DNA from: Amorphophallus konjac
Lineage: Eukaryota; Streptophyta; Magnoliopsida; Alismatales; Araceae
NCBI GenBank assembly: GCA_022559845.1
Contig: CM040126.1
Location: 49,780,458 to 49,844,457, forward strand
DNA length: 64,000 nt
Direction of reading: 5' to 3'
Shown one piece after another: positions 31,371 through 40,271 of this stretch (positions are counted from its first letter, which is position 1; every line of letters starts with the position of its first letter). Position numbers and translations under genes: made by a program. Below the pieces are notes generated by a model. The model saw only the letters and a list, made by a program, of their open reading frames with translations. It had not been told where the DNA came from and did not search any database.

Positions 31371-32278
31371 TGTTTACACGCGCAAAATTTCGGATGCATG
31401 CATATCCAACTTGTGTTATAGATGAACACATATTTTTAGCTAATTAGCATGCATGTTTGGATTTCAGCGTGCATAGTTTGTAAGACGATTTAGGGTTCGT
31501 GTACAAAGACCTTTCCCCACCGATAGAAGTCGGTGTTAATTTACATCGGACCGAGTCCGAGTACCTTTGATTAACTGCCTAAGACCTTTCTGCCCTTGTG
31601 ATATCGGCTTTGCCACAATGTTATTAGTTGTGAGGAAAGAATTCCTTTACCCCAAGATATGGCGTTGTTGCAATTGTCCTTTTACGCAAGGATTTATTTG
31701 CGATTCCTCCGTTTGAGAGGGTTTTGATTTAGAAGGACTTATATGCAATTTTTGTCTTTGGAGGGGTTTCTATGCAATTTTCCCTTACTCGGGGGTATAT
31801 TTGTAATTTTCTGCCCACCGGGGGTATATTTGCAATTTTCTGTCCACCGGGGGTATATTTGCAATTTCTGCCCACATGGGGTATTTCTGTAATTTTCCAG
31901 CACCATTCATTCTATTTTTTTTGCAATTTGTTTGGACAACGGGGGTATTTATATAATTTCCGGAATATGCTAAGTCAAGATTTTCATAGTTTCATGATCT
32001 TCATAATTTTATACAGTTCTTTGACCCAAACATAATCTTCCCTCGTGAGAGGGGGTGATTGATGCTTTTCATATATGATCCTCCCATGGAGGGTTGTTTT
32101 ACAAAGACTTTCAAACAGTTCTCTTACAAAGAGAAGAGGACCATTCTTGTTTCACCTTCTTCTTTTACTCTCTTCTTCTCTCCAAGTCTTCTTGCATAGG
32201 AGCAACAAGGCCTCCTCTCTTGAAGAAAAAGTTCTCTCTCTCAGAAAAAGTTCTCCCTTCCCTTGGAGAGGTCTTGGG

Positions 32279-32286
32279 TTTATATA
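32279..32286 (-). promoter_or_regulatory. TATA box in E2 3' LTR
   Basis: TATATAAA on the minus strand, downstream (in that orientation) of the G/C-run U3 array. The identical site in the 5' LTR is 53020-53027. Confidence 0.6.
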
Positions 32287-32454
32287 GGGGGAGGAAAAGG
32301 GCTTGGAGGAGTTCCCCCGGTGCTTGGAGAAGGTAACTCCCAACCTTTACATCTCCCTCCGTCCTTTGCTCTTCGTCTTCTTCCGTTTTTTTCCCCCGGT
32401 GGCAAAGCCACATGCGCAGGAGGAAGATGGGGAAGCCCCCCCGGCCGCGGTCGA

Positions 32455-33115
32455 CAGGAGAGGAGGAGGGGGAGTCCCCCCGGTGGCGCAAGGTACCGGG
32501 GGGGAACTCCCCCGGTTGGCGATGGACCGGGGGGGGGGGGGGTCCCCCGGTGGGGCGGCGTCGGAGGGCCGGGGGGGCTCCCCCGGTCGCGAACGGCAGC
32601 AGGGGCGGGGGGAGACCCCCCGGTGGCGCAGTGGGGCCCGGGGGGGGGCTCCCCCGTTCGTGGACGGACCGGGGGGACTCCCCCGGTGCTGACGAGGTTG
32701 GGGGGAGGTCCCCCGGTGCAGACGGAACCCGGGGGCCTCCCCCGGTGGCTGAGGTGGCCGGGGGGGGGGGGGGTCTCCCCCGGTCGCGGCGGAGGCGGCA
32801 GGAGGCCGGGGGCCTCCTCCCCGGTGTGCAGGGAGCCGGGGGGGCTCCCCCCCGGTCGCGTCGGCAGCAGGAGACCCTGGGGGGGCTCCCCCGGTCGCAC
32901 AGGGAGCCGGGGGGGGCTCCCCCCGGTCGCGGCGGAGGCAGCAGGAGCCGGGGGGGCTTCCCCTCGGTGCGCTGGAGGCCGGGGGGGCTTCCCCCGGTCG
33001 CGACGGCAGCAGAGGCTCCGGGGGGGGCCTCCCCCCGGTGGTGATGGAGGCAGCAGGAGGCCGGGGGCTTCGGGTTTCCCCCGGTTGGAAAGGGAGCCGG
33101 GGGGACTTCCCCCTA
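32455..33115. repeat. G/C-run tandem array in E2 U3
   Basis: About 17 units of 35-45 bp, each with a C-run, CCGGT, a short spacer such as CGCGGCGGAGGCAGCAGG, and a run of G. C-runs and G-runs alternate, allowing hairpins or G-quadruplexes. The array in the other LTR has fewer units before it is cut. Confidence 0.9.
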
Positions 33116-33690
33116 GCGCAGGGAGAAAAGAGAGGGAAAAAGAATCCCCCCCTTTTTTTGAATATTTGTCAACCCCTATAAAAAGAGGTGTGGACTTGGA
33201 CTAACTTTGTCCTTTTCTGGCTTTTTGTGCAGGGATACCACGTGGAGACTTGTTCATTTTTGTGTTTTGAGAATTCTCCGGACGCCGTCTTGCTGCCGGA
33301 TTGACTTGAGGTTATTTGGAACTTTGATTTAAACTTTGTGGGAAAACTCGATGGGCCCCTAAAATATTGATTCTTGTATGGACTTGGACTCACGGGCATA
33401 TATTTTCATGTTGCCCGTGAGGTGTTCGGTAAAATTCCCACTTGTTACAAATAAAGCCAATGGCTCGAGTTAGCGTGGGATCTCACTTGGAAAGGCCCCA
33501 TGGGCTTGTGTTGTATATACGGACCTCGTCTAAAAAGACTTTACGGTCCGGATCTTTAATAACTCACAGAGTGGGTGCACATAGCTTTGTACCACTGAGT
33601 TATGTTTTAATGAAAATATACTCCTCTTTATTTCTGAAATGCACTGTAATTTCGTCAGCAATTCATCCATGAACTTTTCAGGGTTCAACA

Positions 33691-33705
33691 AATGCCCCCC
33701 ACGGG
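33691..33705 (-). promoter_or_regulatory. E2 polypurine tract
   Basis: On the minus strand the bases just before the 3' LTR read CCGTGGGGGGCATT, a short G-rich purine tract. The same sequence borders the E1 LTR at 10535. Confidence 0.6.
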
Positions 33706-33858
33706 GTGTCCGTCAGAGCGATGGCGATGGCGGGCAGCCCGTGCCCCTTTCTGCTTGCGTGGCCATAACGACTTGCTTATTTCACATGGCTTTGCAGTTC
33801 TTCATAGAATGTGTCACTTGTCATAAGAAATTGATTTGTTTTCTTTTGTCTTGGGCAG

Positions 33859-36800
33859 GCTCTGAGGATGTCTCGTGTGAGAGATATGCGTCCCCGGAAG
33901 GGTGCCAGCCGCGGCGGGGAGAGAGATAAACCCTCCTGCTTGTCAAATCAATTGATGCCTATGTTGGCGCCTCCTCGTGTCACAAGGGAGAACATGTTTT
34001 TACTTCCTCGGGGCTTTGATGTGGTTGCCATAGGCCCTCTTTCTGAAGACTCCACGGAAAGTGGAGAAGTTGACCAATCTTTGATTACTCGGGAGAGAGA
34101 CTTCTATGCTTATCAACGGCCGAAGGGTTATCCGCGGCATTTCCCTCTTGATGTACACCTGTTTACCTTTATTCGACATTATGTACCTGAGTATCTTGAT
34201 GCGGGGGACTCGACTATTTTTGCCGAGAGGGTATTGCTTGAGAGGACTATTCTGGCAGGCCGAGACAGTATGATGGGGACTTGTACTTACTCGCACCCTA
34301 GTTTCCCATTGGGATATTCTTCACATGTCCGCCTTCCAGGAGCCACTCAACTGGGCTTTTTTGCGGCAGAAGATTATGGCTACAGCAGATCTTGTTCAGT
34401 GATCCCTGCCATATGGGAGTTATTTGGGAAGCACAAGACAGGGCCTCCCTCTTTCGGGCTTTTCTTGCTGCCTTCAGGCACTTAGTTCGCGGCCGAGGAT
34501 TACGACAATTTGTGTTTTCTGGATCGCATCATGGGCGGCTTTGCGCCTAGCTGGTATGGGCGATGGTCTGTGACGGCTTCCCACAGGTTTCACTTGGGGG
34601 ACTTCTGAGTGGTTGATGGGTGTCATCCATCACTATCGTGACATTCTGGAGCATGTGGGTATCCGTCATGCTGTGACTGCTGCGCTTTATCGGTATCCCT
34701 GCTACACTGGACTTCTTCAGGGATTGGCCGAGAGATTTAATCGGCGATTCAACACTTTTGCAACAGCAGAGGGAGAGACATCCCTAGACTTATGGAGTTT
34801 TCACCGGATTTCGGGCCTTCCTATCTCTGGCCATATGTATGAGGAGGCCTGCCTTAATGACCTGCATAGATGTTACACCACTGGAGTTGGCTCTTACGGG
34901 TTACCTCTTGGCTTTCGCTATTTGATGAAGGTCTAGAGAGACCTTGCTCGAGTTGGAAAGGGGAAGACCCCTTCTACTTCCACTAGTACAATGAGGGTCA
35001 GCCTCAGTGCTTGGATCAGGTTCTTTTATAATGGTCCATTCTGTTTTCAGGATGGCTTTGTTGAGGATGACAAACCACTTGACCAGTATTATCAACTTTC
35101 TCTTGACTTGCCTGAGAATAGGCGATATCTGTATGCACCACAGAATAAGGGGTGGAATCCCCACAAGCTCCCGGACAAGACCTACTTGGCTGCTTATCTT
35201 GTTTACTGGCTAGCCACTTTTATAGTACTTTATGAAGAGGAGGGCATTGTGCGCCCCGAATTGATATATCCGGCTTGCCTGCTTGCTGATGGCCGGAGGC
35301 TCGCCCTTGCTCCCGCGGCCCTGGCCAATATTTATCATGACTTGGGCAGTTTGACAGCGTCTAGCTCGCCACGAGACCGCAGTGTTCGGTTGGCGATGCA
35401 TTACTTGAGTGCATGGGCGGGTCTACTGCTTCCTGGTTTGTGTCAGAGTGTCAGGGTGGAGAACCCTGCAGTGCCCTTGATATTCCGGTTCCGCAACCGG
35501 CCGGACCAGAGTCCTTTCGAGCAGTTGACAGGAGCACGGAGAGCTCTGTCCTTTTTGCCCGCCCAGGGTAAGCCGGGTAGGGATTTCGCTTGTGTGACGC
35601 GGGGATACCGCCCTTTTAGCACTGAGGGGCCTGATGATGTTACTTATCATCTTCCTCATTGTTCTAGCCCGAGCAGAGCTTTTTATGATGAGTGGCTATA
35701 TTGTACTCGCCCGGGGGTACTCGTGTTCCGGAAGGGTACCAGCACTTTTCTTGAGCCCTACTATCCTCACCGCTTCGGGCGGAATTTCGGCTATGATCAG
35801 GGGGTACCCCCGAATGCTGACTTCCCTTTGGTAGCACGGTCGCACAGAGGACAGGACAGACATCTTGTAGCCGCCAGCTGGTGGCTTCACTTCACCCTGG
35901 CCGGGGCCGGAGCCAGGTATTTCCTTTCCCACGGGCGAGAGAGCGGGACAGGTTGATATTTATTAGACCCACTGGTGGTATCAGCCCCGGATGGCAGTAT
36001 CGGCCGAAACCGATACGTTTCGGCCGAAACGTATCGGTTTCGGCCGACACCGAAACCGAAACGCACCAAGTCACTGTAGCAAGTCCGATACCGAAACCGG
36101 ACCGAAACCGACCGAAACCGGACCTAAACCGTCTGGTTTCGGCCGAAACTGGACCTGCTCAATACATTTTTTGCCTTTTCTGACTGTTTTGAACCGGTTT
36201 CGGCCGAAACCGAAACCGAAACGTATCGGTTTCGGTACCGGCCGAAACCGGTACCGAAACCGATACTACCATCCTTGGTATCAGCGCATCAACATCTTCA
36301 GACAAATGGCCCAGAAATTGAAGGAAGCCGAGGAGGGGCGTTTAAAGAAGGTTGATGCTCCCCCTGTTGCAGTTGAGCAATCTTTCTTGTATTCCGAGTT
36401 TCCACATATTGCCAGGACTGTTCGGGAATTCCGTGAGTCATGGGAGGCAGCCCATGGGCCCATACCTGTTGACAGGGACACTTATATAGGGGCTATGAAG
36501 CCTTTGAAGTGCGCGGAGGACCCGGCCTTGAAAAAGGGGAAAGCCCCTATTGAGGAAAGAGTTTACTATTGGTGGGGACATTTACTTTCTGACTGCGGCC
36601 ATCCCCCTGATGCTTCTCTATCTGACCCTGTGCTGCCTGTTGGGTTTAATAATGATCTCTGGCCCAAGTGGGAGAGACATTTAATGAATGCAGTAGCTCA
36701 AATGGGTGCCATTGAATTCATTTCTTTCATTGAAAATGCTACTGCTCTTCGGGATATTTGGGATAGCATTTATCAGGCGGGACAAAGTATTGGCCTTCCG

Positions 36801-39051
36801 CCAGAAGAGGTGGTATTACAACCTTCCTTCTCTCCTGCTCCGGCTGGTATACATTCTTTCTCTTACACTTCTTCTCTTGCTTGATTTGCTTTGAAAAGAG
36901 AACTTCCTTTTACATGCTGATTTTTTTCTCTTGCAGCGAGCTTTGTCTCTGCCGACACCTTTAAGAAGAAGAAAAGTTCCCATCATGTCAAACGGCGGAG
37001 AGGGGATGGTGACGACCTTCTTGCGAAAACCCCTCGTCGCCAATCAAAGAGAAAGGCTCCAGTAGACGAACATCAGGGTAACCTTTGTTACTTCTTTGGC
37101 TTGATTTTTGAAAGCCTTATAACATGAGCTCTTTTGTCACTTCTTTGTCTTATTTCAGCTGACCCCAGTATTACTGGGGAGATTGCGGGGAGTGTCCCTG
37201 TAGTTGACACAGATATTCCCTTAGCCGCCGGCCAAAATGAGAAGGAGGACGAAGGGTTGGATGATTTAGGCATGTTGAATTATGACTATAACCCAGTGTC
37301 GGATGCTTCCCCTCCCTCGCATGACAACAGTCCGCGAGATGTAGCTGCTTGCGGCAGAGGTAATTCCCTCCCCTTTTTTTCTTTATCAGCTTACTCTAGC
37401 ACCCTGCTCTTGTCACTTAGGATTTAATATGACTGATGTCTCTAAACAGGGGCTTTGGATGGCGTCATGGGAGCATACACCGCGTTATTGGGCTCCACGC
37501 CAGATGGTGAGCTTCCTGCATACTCTGATGCTCCTGCAATTGGGGACAGTACATTGATAGGCTATGAGGAAGCTTTACTGGCTGAATTATGCGCCCAAGG
37601 AAATGCCTTAATTTCACAAGGGGGTGTTAATGACCATTCTGTCCTTGAAGAGGGTGAACTGCCCCTATCAAGCCACCTGATCAAACAGCCGACTTATTTT
37701 TCTGCTAGTAAAGATCATTAATTTCCTTTCGCCTTCCCGCCCTTTCAACATGTATCAAGCAAGAGACATTTATTAATTTGGAGCGTTTCTTCTTGTTATT
37801 TTGGTGCAGTGACTATCTCTGCGACGGTTGGGTCCTCTGCTCCTCCCTTACAAGGGGCGACCCTTTCGTTGGAAGGGGTTCATAGGAGTGGAGCGTCCGG
37901 AGTAAGGACTGATTCAGCATCCATGATGGAGTCTCAAGGAGGATTATCAACGGCCCAACTCGAAACTTTCCTCCAGAGCGATGAGGGTAAATTAATTCTC
38001 TTTGCTTGCTCTTTTCCTTTCACAAGATATTGAGATTTTACATTATTGCCATTCTGAGAATATGCAGGCAATGGGGGTGATGCCGCCCTCCCTATTAAAA
38101 CAAGAGAGGAGCCGGCTACATCTTTGGAAGAGCTTCTGTCTGAATCGGTAGGTAATGGTTTTTCTGCAGCTTTAATCATCTTTTTGGTGACTTCATCCGC
38201 CTAATGATGGAATATGTATTTCTTCCCTTTAAGCTTAACCATTCCTTCTCTCGTGAGTAAAGAAGTTGTTGGAGCGGTGGCTGATCCGGGGGCGCCTGCC
38301 GCTGTAGTGCCCCTAGGTAGGAGACTACCTTGAGTCAAAGTCTCTTGACTTTCATGTTGTTTTTTCCCTTTTTTTTGCAAGATAGTGGTGGCTGATAATC
38401 GCTCTTCCTTTGACAGGTCCCGGGATCAGCGCCCCATCAGACTTTCCAGGGCACGAGATTATATGGCCAGATTCTCCCCAACTTTCCCCACTCATGGCAG
38501 TGGAATTGATATTACCAAGTCTTATAGGCAGTGCACAAGCTTTACTTCAACAGGAGGCTCTTCCTACCATCGAGACTATACGGGATGCCCTTCAGAGGAG
38601 TACCCGAGCTTATCACACCATGGGCTTGGCCAAGGAACCTTGGATGGCAGCGGTGGAAAAGACTTGGGGAGATTTCCAAGCTCTATATGAAGCTTCTGAA
38701 TGGAAGGCTTGCTGCATGCAGATTGAACACTTGAAATGTGACATTGCCACCTTATCAAAGGAGAGTGAAGCGCTGCAAGCAAAAGTGAAGACCATTCAGG
38801 ATGCAAAGACCGTGGCCGAAGCACAAGCGGCCAAAGAGAAGGAGCAGGCCTTGCGCTGTCAACAAGCTGCTGAAGAGTTACTGGCTAGAGCGCAGGCATG
38901 CCTGGCTAGTGGAAACTCCCATATGGAGAGGGCTCAGCATTTACAGGATGAGGCGGCAACCCTTACTTCCCAAAATTCCATGCTTCAATGCGAGATCAAC
39001 AATAAGCAGACGGAGATAGTAGATTTGATGAAGAAGAAGCCTCGTCATTAG
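33859..39051 (+). CDS. Antisense PMD-coiled-coil gene carried by E2 (spliced, partly decayed)
   Basis: An intron-bearing gene opposite to the element's own polyprotein. The first ATG (33868) follows a pyrimidine-rich AG acceptor (33858). 33868-34485 and 34613-35956 encode a region similar to plant mobile domain (aminotransferase-like) proteins, e.g. RFNRRFNTFATAEGE and LWSFHRISGLPISGHMYEEA. Frame breaks lie near 34485-34612, at 34934 (TAG) and near 35955. A MITE (35986-36277) follows, then INIFRQMAQKLKEAEEGRLK to 36846. Small GT-AG introns, all phase 1, separate an exon with basic KKKKSSHHVKRRR (likely nuclear signal), acidic linker exons, and a last exon (38417-39051) with a long coiled coil ending MKKKPRH. 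Extra antisense ORFs are known in Tat elements; the function of this one is unknown. Confidence 0.7.
35986..36277. mobile_element. hAT-type MITE, family H2, copy c
   Basis: 292 bp. Left CCCGGATGGCAGTATCGG; right end read inward CAAGGATGGTAGTATCGG. Perfect 8-bp duplication GTATCAGC (35978-35985 and 36278-36285). Sits inside the antisense gene. MITE plus duplication is 300 bp, so the insert keeps the reading phase. Confidence 0.92.
36847..36936 (+). other. intron 1 (of the resolved series) in the antisense gene
   Basis: GTATAC...TTTTCTCTTGCAG, 90 bp, phase 1. Splicing joins ...APA to SFVSADTFKKKK in frame. Without splicing the frame stops at 36884. Confidence 0.75.
37078..37158 (+). other. intron 2 in the antisense gene
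   Basis: GTAACC...GTCTTATTTCAG, 81 bp, phase 1 (CAG G|CT). Joins VDEHQ to ADPSITGE. Confidence 0.75.
37360..37449 (+). other. intron 3 in the antisense gene
   Basis: GTAATT...GTCTCTAAACAG, 90 bp, phase 1 (AGA G|GG). Joins VAACGR to GALDGVMG. Confidence 0.75.
37708..37809 (+). other. intron 4 in the antisense gene
   Basis: GTAAAG...TTATTTTGGTGCAG, 102 bp, phase 1 (GCT A|TG). Joins TYFSA to MTISATVG. Confidence 0.7.
37987..38067 (+). other. intron 5 in the antisense gene
   Basis: GTAAAT...GAGAATATGCAG, 81 bp, phase 1 (GAG G|GC). Joins FLQSDE to GNGGDAAL. Confidence 0.72.
38317..38416 (+). other. last intron in the antisense gene
   Basis: GTAGGA...CCTTTGACAG, 100 bp, phase 1 (CTA G|GT). Joins AAVVPL to GPGISAPS. 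A further intron at about 38148-38233 separates a small exon; its exact sites are uncertain. Confidence 0.7.
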
Positions 39052-39124
39052 TGAGGTTGGATCCGCCTTTATGATTTTCTTACACTTTTCTTTTTCCTGC
39101 ACATTCATTGTTCTTGCGGTTAGT

Positions 39125-39141
39125 CCGAGGGCTTGTCTCGG
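39125..39141 (+). terminator. conserved hairpin after the antisense gene (E2)
   Basis: CCGAG-GGCTTGT-CTCGG, 74 bp after the stop codon. Same motif in E1 and E3. Likely part of the 3' UTR; a 3'-processing role is inferred. Confidence 0.6.
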
Positions 39142-39235
39142 GTCATACTTTTATAGATGAATGACATTTGTTGTAAACAAAAAGTTTGTGTTGCTTTTGT
39201 GCATGAATATGTCTCTTCTCTTCTCTTTTTTTTTT

Positions 39236-39470
39236 TTCACTTTACTAGTGCTGGCGCCCTTTCGGGTTTTCACCAACACTAGCCCCCTTTAGCTTTTTCC
39301 AGCGCGCCCTTTCGGGTTTTCACGCTGAGGGGTAACCCATTTTTGCCTGAGGCGCCCTTTCGGGTTTTCACCTCAGCCGGGTTATGACCTTTTTGCCCTT
39401 GAGCGACTAGTAACCTAGCCACCCAAGTCTGTCGGGACACCTCTATTTTAAGCCCTATTTTTTTTTGAGC
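39236..39470 (-). ncRNA. E2 triple stem-loop cassette, distal copy
   Basis: Stem-loops at 39245-39282 (CTAGTGCTGG/CCAACACTAG), 39300-39327 (CAGCG/CGCTG) and 39347-39376 (CTGAGG/CCTCAG). Each has core GCGCCCTTTCGGGTTTTCA. The single mispair in the first stem is G-U if read on the minus strand. Tail AAGTCTGTCGGGACACCTCT and poly-T. Confidence 0.68.
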
Positions 39471-39494
39471 TTGAATGAGGAGAACGAACCCCCC

Positions 39495-39975
39495 CATAAG
39501 AACTTGGAACAAGGATTAGGAACTTGTGATGAGTGACCTTGATTCCATCCTTCGGCTGACCTCTGATAGGTTGGGATGTGGAGATTTGGGCTCGGCCAGG
39601 TAAGTAATCTTGGAGCCAGAATTAAGACATGAATTCTGGGATTTTGGGGACGGATGGCCAAGAAGTGGTTTAGAGAGCCGAGGCGTGGGGATTTAGATTT
39701 GGGACAGGCCACAAAGTGACTTAGTGCCGAGACTTAGGAATTTAGGTTTGGGGCTGGCCACAAAGTGGTTTAGTGCCGGAACTTAGGGATTTAGGTTTGG
39801 GGCTGGCCACAAAGTGGTTTAGTGCCCGAACTTAGGGATTTGGATTTGGGGCTGGCCACAAAGTGGTTTAGTGCCGGAACTTAGGGATCTGGATTTGGGG
39901 TTGGCCACAAAGTGATTTAGTGCCGGAACTTGGGGACTTAGGTTTGGGATTTAGGGCGGTGGAAGAGGAGGACCC
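39495..39975. repeat. E2 tandem array between cassettes, 48-50 bp units
   Basis: Five or six units of GGGGCTGGCCACAAAGTGGT, TTAGTGCCGGAACTTAGGGA, TTTAGGTTT, the central ones nearly identical. Unrelated in sequence to the arrays in E1 and E3 at the same position. Confidence 0.9.
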
Positions 39976-39984
39976 TCTCTTTTT

Positions 39985-40271
39985 TTTTTTTTTTAAACTT
40001 TACTAATGCTAGCGCCCTTTCGGGTTTTCGCCAACACTAGCCCCCTTTAGCTTTTTCCAGCGCGCCCTTTCGGGTTTTCACGCTGAGGGGTTGCCCGCCT
40101 GAGGCGCCCTTTCGGGTTTTCAGGCTGAGGGGTTGCCCAATTTTGCCTGAGGCGCCCTTTCGGGTTTTCACCTCAGTCGGGTTTCTTTGGCCTTTTTACC
40201 CTCAACCATCCCTGTGATGGGAATGGCCAAGTCCGCCGGGGCACCTCTATTTTAAGCCCCATTTTTTTTTA
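39985..40271 (-). ncRNA. E2 stem-loop cassette, pol-proximal copy (four loops)
   Basis: Stems CTAATGCTAG/CCAACACTAG (three mispairs, all G-U on the minus strand), CAGCG/CGCTG, an additional CCTG/CAGG loop, and CTGAGG/CCTCAG, each around CCCTTTCGGGTTTTC. Then a GGCC..CCATCCCTGTGATGG..GGCC inner hairpin and poly-T, which borders the pol stop codon. Confidence 0.68.

Larger units (their letters stand above)
31371..33690 (-). repeat. E2 Tat/gypsy, left (3') LTR
   Basis: A 2320-bp LTR from TGTTTACACGC to GGGTTCAACA. The U5 side has short units like GGGGGTATATTTGCAATTTT (31765-31950). Minus-strand TATA box at 32279-32286. The U3 side (32455-33115) is a G/C-run array of CCCCCGGTNNCG..CCGGGGGGG units. 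Nearly identical to 52110-53456 where they overlap, apart from unit-number changes, indicating a recent insertion. The Gly/Pro-rich frames across U3 are repeat artefacts. Confidence 0.9.

Noticed and set aside
32263..33204. Long plus and minus frames rich in Gly, Pro and Arg (up to 313 codons)
   Set aside because: They read through the G/C-run array of the E2 LTR U3 in several phases at once. The openness comes from base composition, and there is no domain.
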